A DNA stretch of 35,432 nt from Methylobacteriaceae bacterium (GTDB lineage: Bacteria > Pseudomonadota > Alphaproteobacteria > Rhizobiales > Beijerinckiaceae): assembly GCA_019242655.1 (NCBI GenBank), contig JAFAVH010000261.1, positions 1 through 35,432 on the forward strand, written 5' to 3'. Positions within the stretch are counted from its first letter, which is position 1, and each line of letters starts with the position of its first letter. Made by a program: the position numbers and the translations under genes. The notes under the pieces were generated by a model. The model worked only from the letters and a program-made list of their open reading frames with translations, did not search any database and had not been told where the DNA came from. This document shows, piece after piece, positions 14,854 through 23,220 of this stretch.

Positions 14854-16578
14854 ATGGACAAACTCGAAACCGACATCCTCATTCTAGGCGCCGGCGGCGC
14901 CGGTCTCTTCGCCGCTCTGCATGCGAAGAAAGCCGCGCCCGATCTCGATGTGACGATCGCTGTCAAAGGCCTGCTCGGCAAATGCGGCTGCACGCGCATG
15001 GTGCAAGGCGGCTACAACGTCGCGTTGGCCGCGGGCGACTCAGCCGAGCGTCATTTCATGGACACGATCGAAGGCGGCAAGTGGCTCAACGACCAAGATC
15101 TCGCCTGGATGCTCGTCACTGGCGCGCAGGTGCGCATTCGCGAACTGGAAAATGAGCTCGGTTGCTTCTTCGATCGCAATCCCGACGGCACCGTGCATCA
15201 AAAGGCTTTTGCCGGGCAGACATTCGATCGCACGGTGCATAAGGGCGATCTCACCGGCATCGAGATCATCAATCGCTTGATGGAGCAAGTCTGGCGCCGC
15301 GACGTGCGGCGGCTCGAAGATCGTCGCGCGCTCGATCTTATCCCGGCGACGGACGGATCGGGATTGGCCGGAATCCTGATGCTCGACATCCGCACCGGCG
15401 AGCCGCTCTTGGTTCGCGCGCGCGCCGTGCTGCTCGCGACTGGCGGCGGGCCTACAATGTACAAGTATCACACGCCCTCGGGCGACAAGAGTTGCGACGG
15501 GCTCGCAATGGCGCTGCGCGCCGGCTTGCCGCTGCGCGACATGGAGATGGTGCAGTTTCATCCGACAGGACTGCTTGCCGGACCCGGAACGCGCATGACC
15601 GGCACCGTGCTGGAAGAAGGCTTGCGCGGCGCCGGCGGCTTCCTGCTCGACGGCAATCGCGAGCGCTTCATGTTCGCTTACGACACGCGCGGCGAACGTG
15701 CGACGCGCGACATTGTCAGCCGCTCGATCATGTATCGCATTCGCGAGGGCCACGCGACGCCGAATGGCGGCGTCTACATTCGCATGGCGCATTTGGGCCC
15801 CCCGGAGGTGCGCCGGCAATTCAAGGGAATGGTCGAACGCTGCGCCGATTGCGGCTTCGATCTCGCTTCCGGCGACGTCGAGGTCGTGCCGACGGCGCAT
15901 TACATGATGGGCGGCATCGTTTTCGACACGGGGTGCCGCACGCCGATGCCGCGGCTCTATGCAGCGGGCGAAGACACAGGCGGCGTGCATGGCGCGAACC
16001 GCCTCGGCGGCAATGGCGTCGCCAATTCCACCGTGTTCGGCGCGATCGCAGGCGACCGCATGGCTGAAGCCGTGGCGCGCGATCGCGGCGCGCTGGCGGA
16101 GTGCGATGCGCAGGCGATCGATGCGGCGATGGCGCGCGCATACGGCCCGCTTGGCCGCGCGCCCGGCGATGTTTTCGCGATGCGCGAAGAATTGCTCGAG
16201 TTGATGTGGGATGAAGTCGGCATTTTGCGCACCGGCGCGGGACTGCAAAGCGCCGCCGCACGGCTCGATGCGCTCGCGCGCGAGATTGAGGTCTGCGGCG
16301 TTACGGACGGCGATCGCCGCTTCAACCTGACCTGGATGGATCGGCTGAACGTCGAGAATCTCATCGAGGTCAGCCGCGCCATTTGCGCCGCGGCGCTTGT
16401 CCGCGACGACAGCCGCGGCGCGCATTTTCGTGAAGATTTTCCAGAAACGTCGGACCTCGATCGGTCGACCTACACAGTGGTGCAATCGAAGGCGCATGGG
16501 CTGCATGTCGATATGCGCCCGGTGCACTTCACCCGCATCCGGCCCGGCGAGTCGCTGCTGCAGGATGCGGCGGAATAA
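14854..16578 (+). CDS. complex II-like flavoprotein (succinate dehydrogenase/fumarate reductase family)
   Basis: The 574-aa protein aligns along its length with SdhA/FrdA. It has the FAD dinucleotide site ILGAGGAGLFAALHA (10-24) and the dicarboxylate site residues H236 (FHPTG), E255 (EEGLRGAGG), catalytic R285 (TRDIVSRS), H349 (PTAHYMMGG) and R383 (GANRLGGN). At the covalent FAD position, normally His in SHTVAAEGG, it has C46 (GCTRMVQGG). In E. coli FrdA, loss of that His abolishes succinate oxidation but leaves fumarate reduction, so this protein may bind FAD non-covalently and favour fumarate reduction (inference). ATG 14854 lies 7 bp after lysE. Its iron-sulfur and anchor partners are 3 kb upstream. 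L-aspartate oxidase is an alternative relative but the R/H set fits complex II. Confidence 0.88.
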   Translation: MDKLETDILILGAGGAGLFAALHAKKAAPDLDVTIAVKGLLGKCGCTRMVQGGYNVALAAGDSAERHFMDTIEGGKWLNDQDLAWMLVTGAQVRIRELENELGCFFDRNPDGTVHQKAFAGQTFDRTVHKGDLTGIEIINRLMEQVWRRDVRRLEDRRALDLIPATDGSGLAGILMLDIRTGEPLLVRARAVLLATGGGPTMYKYHTPSGDKSCDGLAMALRAGLPLRDMEMVQFHPTGLLAGPGTRMTGTVLEEGLRGAGGFLLDGNRERFMFAYDTRGERATRDIVSRSIMYRIREGHATPNGGVYIRMAHLGPPEVRRQFKGMVERCADCGFDLASGDVEVVPTAHYMMGGIVFDTGCRTPMPRLYAAGEDTGGVHGANRLGGNGVANSTVFGAIAGDRMAEAVARDRGALAECDAQAIDAAMARAYGPLGRAPGDVFAMREELLELMWDEVGILRTGAGLQSAAARLDALAREIEVCGVTDGDRRFNLTWMDRLNVENLIEVSRAICAAALVRDDSRGAHFREDFPETSDLDRSTYTVVQSKAHGLHVDMRPVHFTRIRPGESLLQDAAE

Positions 16579-16666
16579 ACCCGGCATCGGCGATTTACGC
16601 AGCGGCGATCAACGAACCTTAAGGCTTGGCGCCTAAAGTGCCGCTCGTGCGGAGCGCGGCGGATTG

Positions 16667-17908
16667 ATGTGGGCGAGCCTCAAAAGCGGAAATTGGCTCA
16701 CCGCCGAGCGGCTGCGCGTCTATCCCGCGCTCCTCTTCGCTTTTCAGACGATCGCCATTCTGGTGCTGGCCGCCACGTCCGACGGACGCCACGATTTCTT
16801 CGGCCGGCCGCTTGGGACAGATTTCGCCCAGGTCTGGGTCGCGGGTGCCGAGACGCTTGCCGGCCACCCCGCAAAGCCCTTCGACATCGACAGCCACTTC
16901 GCCGAGCAGCAGGCATTTTTCGGGCCCGCCACCGATCTCTACGGCTGGCACTACCCGCCCTATTTCCTCGCCGTTGCGGCGCTGCTCGCGCTCCTGCCAT
17001 ACGCGCTCGCGCTTGCGGTGTGGCAATTCGCAACGCTGCCGCTTTACCTCGCCGGCATTGCGAGCGTGCTGCAGAAGAGCGGTTTATCGCGGCGCGACCT
17101 GCTCGTCGCCGCGCTCGCTTTTCCCGCCGTGTTCGTCAATCTGACGCACGGACATAACGGCTTTCTCACAGCCGGCCTGTTCGCCGGCGCGCTCATCTGC
17201 CTCGAGACGCGGCCCTGGCTTGCCGGAATCCTGTTCGCGCTTCTCGCCTACAAACCGCAATTCGGGCTGGTGATCCCGGTCGCGCTGATCGCCGGACGCC
17301 ATTGGCGCGCACTGCTCGTTGGAGGCGCAACGGTCGCTCTGATGACGGCGCTGAGCGTCGCCGCCTTTGGGGTCGCGAGCTGGCAAGGCTTCCAGCAAAG
17401 CCTCGGCTTCACCCGCACAATCATCCTGGAGCAAGGCAATACCGGTTTTGAGAAGATCCAGAGCGTCTTTGCGGCCGTACGCATGCTCGGCGGCAGCGTA
17501 AGCGAAGCTTATACACTCCAGGCTCTTGTCAGCGCGCTCGTCGTCGGCGCGATTGCGTGGCTCTGGCATTCGGCCGCCGATACACGGCTCAAATATGCCG
17601 CCCTGCTCACGGCGGCGCTGATCGCGACACCCTATTCTCTCGATTATGACATGGTCCTGCTCGGACCGGCGATTGCTTTCGCGATTGCCTATGGCGTGGA
17701 TAAGGGGTTCATGCCGTTTGAGAAAACCCTGCTCGCCATGGTCTGGCTGACGCCGATGCTGGCCCGGCTCGTAGCCAAGCTGAGCCATATCCCGCTTGGC
17801 GCGGCGGCGATGGTGGTGCTTTTCGCGTCCATCCTCTGGCGCGCCAGAAGCGAGCTTCGCGAGAGCGCCGCCCTCCCCTTTGCCTCGCCGCGCGCCGGCG
17901 CCGTCTGA
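16667..17908 (+). CDS. GT87-like (DUF2029) integral membrane glycosyltransferase candidate
   Basis: A 413-aa protein with about nine or more hydrophobic helices. The first periplasmic loop has DFFGRPLGTDFAQVWVAGAET and YGWHYPPYFLAVAALLALLP, a pattern of the DUF2029/GT87 family, which includes polyprenyl-phosphate-mannose-dependent transferases; the acidic residue in GTDFAQVW is the likely catalytic one. The segment HGHNGFLTAGLFAG and YKPQFGLVIP also fit the family. ATG 16667 is chosen; a TTG just before it would add one residue. The acceptor is unknown. It is not tightly linked to its neighbours (88 bp after the flavoprotein). Confidence 0.8.
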   Translation: MWASLKSGNWLTAERLRVYPALLFAFQTIAILVLAATSDGRHDFFGRPLGTDFAQVWVAGAETLAGHPAKPFDIDSHFAEQQAFFGPATDLYGWHYPPYFLAVAALLALLPYALALAVWQFATLPLYLAGIASVLQKSGLSRRDLLVAALAFPAVFVNLTHGHNGFLTAGLFAGALICLETRPWLAGILFALLAYKPQFGLVIPVALIAGRHWRALLVGGATVALMTALSVAAFGVASWQGFQQSLGFTRTIILEQGNTGFEKIQSVFAAVRMLGGSVSEAYTLQALVSALVVGAIAWLWHSAADTRLKYAALLTAALIATPYSLDYDMVLLGPAIAFAIAYGVDKGFMPFEKTLLAMVWLTPMLARLVAKLSHIPLGAAAMVVLFASILWRARSELRESAALPFASPRAGAV

Positions 17909-17983
17909 CGGATCGCGCAACTTTCAGCGCGCTCGCGCGTTTCACGGCCGAGGTTGGACAAGCCGAGCTTGGGACATCGGCTT

Positions 17984-18008
17984 TGAACGTGCGGAATCGC
18001 ACAGCGTT
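17984..18008 (+). promoter_or_regulatory. possible EcfG-type promoter
   Basis: TGAAC (17984-17988), a 16-base spacer and CGTT (18005-18008) match the EcfG consensus except the first base of the -35 box. Transcription would begin near 18015, 50 bases before the start of a small membrane protein gene, an arrangement like that of the stress operon at 4113-4137. A small palindrome lies in the spacer. Confidence 0.35.
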
Positions 18009-18064
18009 GTTTCCTGTCAGCCCTTACGACGCACCCAAGCGATTTGTTTGGAAAGGTTTTGGCC

Positions 18065-18298
18065 ATGTCGATTGCCGACAACTTCGACCGCTCCCCCGAC
18101 GCGGGCTTTACCCGCAGCTTCGATGCCGAATCCGCGCGCCGGCAGCTTCAGCTTTCCGCCGTGCTCGTGCTGATTCTCGCCGTTGCCACGTTGACGCTGA
18201 GCGTCATGATTCGCTTCGACACGCCGACCTATGCCTCGATCAGCCCGATAAAGCCGATTGAAGTCCACTATGCCGGAGACAAGCCGGTTCGCGGCTGA
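18065..18298 (+). CDS. small membrane protein of unknown function
   Basis: The 77-aa product has a charged N-terminus (MSIADNFDRSPDAGFTRSFD), one hydrophobic helix at about residues 33-50 (QLSAVLVLILAVATLTLSVM) and a short polar tail. ATG 18065 follows a GGAAAGG ribosome site; an upstream TTG would add a few residues. I do not recognise a family. It is alone on this strand between the GT87-like gene and the convergent esterase, 8 bp away. A weak stress-type promoter precedes it. Confidence 0.7.
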   Translation: MSIADNFDRSPDAGFTRSFDAESARRQLQLSAVLVLILAVATLTLSVMIRFDTPTYASISPIKPIEVHYAGDKPVRG

Positions 18299-18306
18299 GA
18301 CGCCGC

Positions 18307-19224
18307 TCATTTGGCGCCTAGAATTTTTGTCCACGCGTCGATGACCTTTGTCAGGCCCGAACCGGCGAAGTGACAGCCGTCATAGCGATCGAGCGGATCC
18401 AAGAGCGAATCTCCGTCTATTCCCGCGGCGAGCCCCTGCCCTGACGCAGCGAGCATGCGTTGCGCGCGGCTGATTGCATTGTCCACGGACCATTGGGCGG
18501 CAAGAACATCGCAGCGCGTGGCGATCGCAACATAGATCGGCGCTGTCACGCCCCACGCACGCAGGTCGCTCGCAAGCGCGCGAAATCCGGTGATATAAGC
18601 GTCCTCTGTTGTGCCGATGGAAAAGTCGGTTTCGCCCTGCTGCCACAGGACATGCGTGATCTTGTAGCGGCGTTGCGTGTCTTCGATGACGCGTTTCAGC
18701 ATCGCATTTAAATCGTGGCCCGGCAGCCACTCCGACAAGCCGCTGCCGCTGATCGCAGCGGTAATAAGCACGATGTCATCGAAAGCGCCTTCGATCACCA
18801 GACGGTCGCCGGCAGCGCTCCATGGTTCGCCGCCGATGCCGGATGTGCCGAGCAGCGGCGAGGCAGCAATGTCGCATTTGCCATCGAAGTAAGCCGCGAC
18901 ATGTCTGCTTTGCGATTCAAAGCGCTGGCCGCCGCTATTCGCCGCATTCGATTGACCGATGATCAAGATGACCGCCGTGCGATCGCTCTGCGACGGACAC
19001 TCGGTCGAACGCTTTCCGGGATAAGCGACGAGACGTGAATACGCGTCGTAGTCGATTCCAATGCCACGCATCGCGTGCAGCATCGCGTAGCGCAGACTTT
19101 TGAACTCTCGCGCCGGCCAGCGGCTATACGCATAGCCGTACGCGCCGAGCCAATACGAACCGAAAAGCAACGCGCCCGCCGCGACAAACACGACGAGCGC
19201 AAACGCAAGCCTAAATCGCGTCAA
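18307..19224 (-). CDS. SASA-domain (sialate O-acetylesterase-like) SGNH esterase, membrane-anchored
   Basis: The 305-aa protein begins with an uncleaved-looking hydrophobic anchor (residues 5-28) and then a domain of the SASA/SGNH hydrolase type: the catalytic serine S92 in IIGQSNAAN, the block LWQQGETD near 195, and D282 and H285 in YDGCHF. Such enzymes remove acetyl groups from sugars in the periplasm or outside. The start is TTG 19224, overlapping the stop of the DUF1501 gene as TTGA, and no in-frame ATG occurs until after the anchor. The overlap makes it the third gene of a DUF1800-DUF1501-esterase operon. Confidence 0.82.
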   Translation of the reverse strand: MTRFRLAFALVVFVAAGALLFGSYWLGAYGYAYSRWPAREFKSLRYAMLHAMRGIGIDYDAYSRLVAYPGKRSTECPSQSDRTAVILIIGQSNAANSGGQRFESQSRHVAAYFDGKCDIAASPLLGTSGIGGEPWSAAGDRLVIEGAFDDIVLITAAISGSGLSEWLPGHDLNAMLKRVIEDTQRRYKITHVLWQQGETDFSIGTTEDAYITGFRALASDLRAWGVTAPIYVAIATRCDVLAAQWSVDNAISRAQRMLAASGQGLAAGIDGDSLLDPLDRYDGCHFAGSGLTKVIDAWTKILGAK

Positions 19225-20447
19225 ACGATGAGCCCGCCCATCGGCTTCGCGCCGATCGAATCCGGGAAGACGGAGTTTGCAAGCACCATGCCGCTCAAAC
19301 CGAGATGATCTGCGAGAACGCCCTTCACCACGGCGCGCAGGTCCGTCGTCGGCGCAAGATCGCGGTTCTCATACAATTGCTCCGGCTTCAATCCCGGCCA
19401 GTCGGCGATCACACGGCCGCCTTTGATCGCGCCTCCGGCTAGAAACACCACCGTTCCCGTACCGTGGTCGGTGCCCGTCGTGCCGTTGATGCGCGCTGTG
19501 CGGCCGAACTCCGTCACGACAACGATGGCGGTATCTTTCCACACCGGAGAAAGCACACGTTCGAACTCCTCGAACGCGCCGTCCAACCCGCCGAGCAGTT
19601 GCGCGAGGCGCCCGGTCGCGCCGCCCTCATTGGCATGCGTGTCCCAGCCATCGAAGGCGAGCGCGGCGACACGCGGACCGTCGTCCGCCGCGATAAGCCG
19701 CGCCGCTCCTTGCGCCGCCTGTTTCATACCGGCGGCGCTTGCAAATCCGCCGCGCGGCGTCTTGTCCATTTCGCCCGTCGCGATTTTTTCGACCGAAAGC
19801 CCCTGCGCGAGCGCCTCGCCGAGCACGGGATCGCGATGGCGATAGAGATCGAGTAGGCGGTTCGCGAGGTCTTCCGTCGGTTGCGGCAGGTTTTGCGGAG
19901 ACCAGCCAAGAACCGGCGCCGCTCCGCGCATGATCAGAGGCGTCGTCGGGCCGACGCCGAGTCCGCCATGTGCCGCAACGCGCGCACCGCGCGGCAGCGC
20001 CGCGATGGTGCGGTTGAGCCAGCCCGAAGCGACGCGGCCCGGACCGGGAAATCCGCTCTCCAGCACATCCTGGCCATCGAAATGCGAGCGCTCGCGATAT
20101 GACGTGGCGACGGCATGAACGACGGCGCCCTGACCGGCGCGATAGAGCCGCGCGAAGACAGGCATTGCCGGATTGAGTGCGAAGAACGAATCGAGCGGGA
20201 TCGCTGGGTGGTCGCCGCTGAGCGACAGCGCGATCTGGCCATGCAAGCCGGCGTAATCCGGATCGCCGACGGGGGCGACCGCGGATAGGCCATCGAGCGC
20301 GCCGCGCAGAATGACGACGACGAGACGCGGATCGCGCGCGTCGGCGGCGCGCGCGAATTTCGGCAGATAGGCCCAGGCGAAAAGGCCGCCCATCGTCGCA
20401 AGAAGCGCGCGCCGGGAGGGCGACGGGGTTTCGCACAAAAGGTTCAT
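19221..20447 (-). CDS. DUF1501 family protein, Tat-exported
   Basis: The 408-aa protein carries a twin-arginine signal (SPSRRALLATMGGLFAWAYL, residues 9-28) ending near KFARAADA. The mature part has the DUF1501 features VVVILRGALDGLSAVAPVGD, SHFDGQDVLE, FDGWDTHANEGG, VVVTEFGRTARINGTTGTDHGTG and GLKPEQLYENRDLAPTTD, a fold related to alkaline phosphatase/sulfatase-type enzymes. Its biochemical role is unknown. ATG 20447 has an AGGAG ribosome site. It follows the DUF1800 gene by 13 bp; that pairing is widespread in bacteria and points to a joint function in the envelope. Confidence 0.93.
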   Translation of the reverse strand: MNLLCETPSPSRRALLATMGGLFAWAYLPKFARAADARDPRLVVVILRGALDGLSAVAPVGDPDYAGLHGQIALSLSGDHPAIPLDSFFALNPAMPVFARLYRAGQGAVVHAVATSYRERSHFDGQDVLESGFPGPGRVASGWLNRTIAALPRGARVAAHGGLGVGPTTPLIMRGAAPVLGWSPQNLPQPTEDLANRLLDLYRHRDPVLGEALAQGLSVEKIATGEMDKTPRGGFASAAGMKQAAQGAARLIAADDGPRVAALAFDGWDTHANEGGATGRLAQLLGGLDGAFEEFERVLSPVWKDTAIVVVTEFGRTARINGTTGTDHGTGTVVFLAGGAIKGGRVIADWPGLKPEQLYENRDLAPTTDLRAVVKGVLADHLGLSGMVLANSVFPDSIGAKPMGGLIV

Positions 20448-20460
20448 CGGCGCGCTCCTC

Positions 20461-21924
20461 TCATCGGCGCTGCACTTCCGGCGACATCAAAAGCAAGGCG
20501 AGACCCTGCTGCTTCGATTCGGCCCGCGCAATTGCCCGGTTTGTCTCGGGCGATGCCGCGGCGCCTGCGATCTCGTCAAGGAGATCGCGCGGATTGAGTG
20601 CATCGCGCCAGCGATCGGCAATCCGCACGGCGATTTCGAGACGCACTTTCATGCCCTCGGGATTGGCCCAAGCAGCTGCGGTATCAGGGAAGCCGTTCGG
20701 ACCGGACGGACCCCAGAGCGGCATTCCCAAAATGTTAAGCGCACCGAGGAATGGGTTCGGATCGTCGGGCACGCGCCCGACAATGCGTCCCGCCGCATAG
20801 AGGAACTCGCTTGGACTGCGCATCTTGGTGCGTTCCGCAACCCACGCCTCGGGTGAATCGATCAGAGCGAGCGAAAGCGTTTTCAGATCGCCGCCGGTCG
20901 CGCGAAACGTGTTCGCGAGTCTGTCGACGAGTGCGGGCGGCGGGTCATCGGCCACGAAATGGCGCGCGAATTTGTAGGCAATGTGCTGCGCCGTGGCGGG
21001 ATGGCGGGAAATATCGGCAAGCACCGCCTGCCCCTGCGCAACACCGGCTTGGTCGTACGAATGTTGTAGAACAGCGTGCGCGCCGGGCTCGTGTGCGTTG
21101 ACATTGAAGACAAAAGTGCCGGCCTCGCCGAGTTGGCCCAAGCGTCCGGCGAACGTCCAACCGGTGATGATGCGCGCAAGCAAAGTGACATCGGCTTGCG
21201 TGTAGCCACCGTTCACACCGAGCGTATGCAGCTCGAGAATCTCGCGCGCGAGATTTTCGTTCAGCCCACGTTTGCTGCGCTCTCCCGCTTGCGATGTTGG
21301 GCCGATCGACAGCTGATTGTCGAGATAGAACAGCATTGCCGGATGGCTCTCGACAGCTTGCAGCATGTCGCCAAACCGCCCGAGCACATGCGGGCGAATC
21401 GCGTCGCGTTCGAACGCGCCGGCGGAGATGCGCACGAACGGGCCCTTCATCGTCGAGACGCAGAAATGATTCGTCCAGAAGGCGACAAGCCGCTCGACAA
21501 AGCCGGGGCGCGCTGAAAAAGCGCGCTGCAGACGCGCCGCCGCCTCGGCGCGGAAGACCTGCTGCTCGAGCGGCGGCTTCGGTGGCTCTTTGGGTTGCTC
21601 CGGCTGCTTCGCCACCGGCATGGACGGCGCTTCCGCTTCGGCGAGCGGCGGAGACATCGGCCCGACCTCGGCCCGCGCCGCCTCTGCGCGCATCACGCTC
21701 AGCCGCGTCACGCGCCGCTGTTCGTTTTCCTCGAAGAGGCGTTGCAGCGCGACGGCGGTCGGCGGCAGGTCTGGCGCTTCGAGCAACGCGATGCGCGGCG
21801 TTACAAGTTCGGCCTTCAGGAAGCCGCGCGGGTCCGCTGAAGCTTCGGCGAGATCGCCGTCACGCCGCGAGCCAAGCCCGAAGCGGTTCAGCGCGATGAA
21901 ACCGGCTTGGATATCCGTGGCCAT
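20461..21924 (-). CDS. DUF1800 family protein
   Basis: The 487-aa protein has the DUF1800 pattern: ALNRFGLGSRRDGDL at the N-terminus, RLVAFWTNHFCVSTMKGP, FGDMLQAVESHPAMLFYLDN, NENLAREILELHTLGVNGGYTQADV and GPSGPNGFPD. A proline- and glutamate-rich linker lies at about 90-120. No signal peptide is visible, unlike its DUF1501 partner. ATG 21924 follows a CGGAGG ribosome site. It heads the operon with DUF1501 and the esterase. Function is not known; the fixed pairing with DUF1501 is the main clue. Confidence 0.92.
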   Translation of the reverse strand: MATDIQAGFIALNRFGLGSRRDGDLAEASADPRGFLKAELVTPRIALLEAPDLPPTAVALQRLFEENEQRRVTRLSVMRAEAARAEVGPMSPPLAEAEAPSMPVAKQPEQPKEPPKPPLEQQVFRAEAAARLQRAFSARPGFVERLVAFWTNHFCVSTMKGPFVRISAGAFERDAIRPHVLGRFGDMLQAVESHPAMLFYLDNQLSIGPTSQAGERSKRGLNENLAREILELHTLGVNGGYTQADVTLLARIITGWTFAGRLGQLGEAGTFVFNVNAHEPGAHAVLQHSYDQAGVAQGQAVLADISRHPATAQHIAYKFARHFVADDPPPALVDRLANTFRATGGDLKTLSLALIDSPEAWVAERTKMRSPSEFLYAAGRIVGRVPDDPNPFLGALNILGMPLWGPSGPNGFPDTAAAWANPEGMKVRLEIAVRIADRWRDALNPRDLLDEIAGAAASPETNRAIARAESKQQGLALLLMSPEVQRR

Positions 21925-22054
21925 GAGCGCCTCCGGAGAGCGAGCGCTTCTCGCATGTTTTCGTATAGCCGGTCAAAGCTGGCTATTTACTGAACGAAGG
22001 CCCGGCGGCAGGACAGCTTCGTCCTAGAACCCCCGCGATTCGCCGGAGACGCAC

Positions 22055-22246
22055 ATGTTCAGGCTGACACCTCCACGAATCATCACGTTTGCCGTGTCGC
22101 TGATCCTGGTACTCGCCACGATCGCGTCGCTCTACACCAGGCTGCCGATCGTCGGCGCCTACCTCAATTCCGCGCCGCACCGCTTTTGGATCGCGATCGC
22201 CGGCTATGTGGTCCTGATGCTCGGCGTTCTCTTGCGCGGGCTGTGA
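22055..22246 (+). CDS. small two-helix membrane protein of unknown function
   Basis: The 63-aa product MFRLTPPRIITFAVSLILVL... has two hydrophobic helices (about residues 9-26 and 43-61) joined by a short loop with YLNSAPHRFW. ATG 22055 follows a CGGAGA ribosome site. No family is recognised by name, though proteins of this form are common in Rhizobiales. It ends 5 bp before the convergent ilvE and stands alone on this strand, 130 bp from the divergent DUF1800 gene. Confidence 0.78.
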   Translation: MFRLTPPRIITFAVSLILVLATIASLYTRLPIVGAYLNSAPHRFWIAIAGYVVLMLGVLLRGL

Positions 22247-22251
22247 GAGGC

Positions 22252-23139
22252 TTACGCCGCCTTCGCCTTGGGATTTACTTCCGCCGTGTAATCCTCGATC
22301 AGCGTGCGAGAGATGTTCCCTGGCTTGAACCGGTGCGGGCCGATCTCCGACACAGGCGTCACTTCGGCGCCAGTCCCGCAGATGAAGCACTCGTTGAACG
22401 TATCGAGCTCGTCCGGCATGATGCGCCGCTCGATCACGTCGAAGCCGCGGCGCTTGGCAAGATCGATCACCGTCTTGCGCGTGATGCCGTCGAGGAAGCA
22501 GTCGGCAATCGGCGTGTGCAGCGCACCGTCGCGCGTGAAGAACACATTGGCGCCGGTGCATTCGGCGACCCTGCCCTGCCAATCGTACATGAGCGCGTCG
22601 GCGTAGCCGCGGCGCTCGGCGCGATGTTTCGACAGCGTGCAGATCATGTAAAGGCCGGCCGCTTTGGCGAGCGCCGGCGCTGTTGCCGGATCGGGCCTGC
22701 GATATTCGGCAATGTCGAGACGGATGCCCTTCATCTTCTCCGCGACATTGAACATGGACGGCCAATCCCAAACCGCGATCGCCGTGTTGATCGTCGCGTT
22801 CTGCGCCGCAACCGCCATCATCTCGCTCCCGCGCCAGGCGACGGGGCGGACGTAACAATCCTCGAAACCGTTCTTGTCGACGACGAGCTGCTTCGCCGCC
22901 TCGAGCTCCGCCACCGAATACGGTATCTCAAAATCGAGTATCTCGGCGGAGCGCTTGAACCGCTCGGAATGTTCGCGTGACTTGAAGACAACGCCGCCAT
23001 AGGCGCGCTCGCCTTCGAACACACAGGACGCGTAGTGCAGCCCATGCGACAGGACATGCAGCTTGGCGTCCTTCCACGGCACGAGCTCACCATTCATCCA
23101 GATGAAGCCGTCGCGTTGATCGAAAGGAAGCACCGCCAT
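22252..23139 (-). CDS. ilvE: branched-chain amino acid aminotransferase
   Basis: IlvE transfers the amino group between glutamate and the 2-oxo acids of valine, leucine and isoleucine using PLP. The 295-aa fold-type IV enzyme has the catalytic lysine K159 (ALAKAAGLYM), the N-terminal HGLHYASCVFEGERAYGG and VRPVAWRG blocks, and the PLP-phosphate motifs ECTGANVFF, DGITRKTVIDLAK and ICGTGAEVTPV. The length matches the family. It is a single gene, divergent from petP with 157 bp between starts. Regulation was not visible; no leader attenuator was found upstream on the minus strand. Confidence 0.94.
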   Translation of the reverse strand: MAVLPFDQRDGFIWMNGELVPWKDAKLHVLSHGLHYASCVFEGERAYGGVVFKSREHSERFKRSAEILDFEIPYSVAELEAAKQLVVDKNGFEDCYVRPVAWRGSEMMAVAAQNATINTAIAVWDWPSMFNVAEKMKGIRLDIAEYRRPDPATAPALAKAAGLYMICTLSKHRAERRGYADALMYDWQGRVAECTGANVFFTRDGALHTPIADCFLDGITRKTVIDLAKRRGFDVIERRIMPDELDTFNECFICGTGAEVTPVSEIGPHRFKPGNISRTLIEDYTAEVNPKAKAA

Positions 23140-23220
23140 GATGATCCTGGGCTCCTCGCCCCTTTTGCCGGCACGGAAAGGTTACCGCGACGGCATGTCC
23201 ATGATCGCTTGTAAGGAGGC

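Noticed and set aside
14854-16578. Assignment of the flavoprotein as L-aspartate oxidase (NadB)
   Set aside because: It follows SdhA/FrdA along its length, including the HPTG, EGLRGAGG and PTAHYMMGG blocks, and sits with complex II-like iron-sulfur and anchor genes; no nadA or nadC is near.
15040-16587. 515-codon open frame on the strand opposite the flavoprotein gene
   Set aside because: It is fully antisense to a clear complex II flavoprotein, resembles no protein and is rich in Arg, Ala and His as expected from GC-biased codons.
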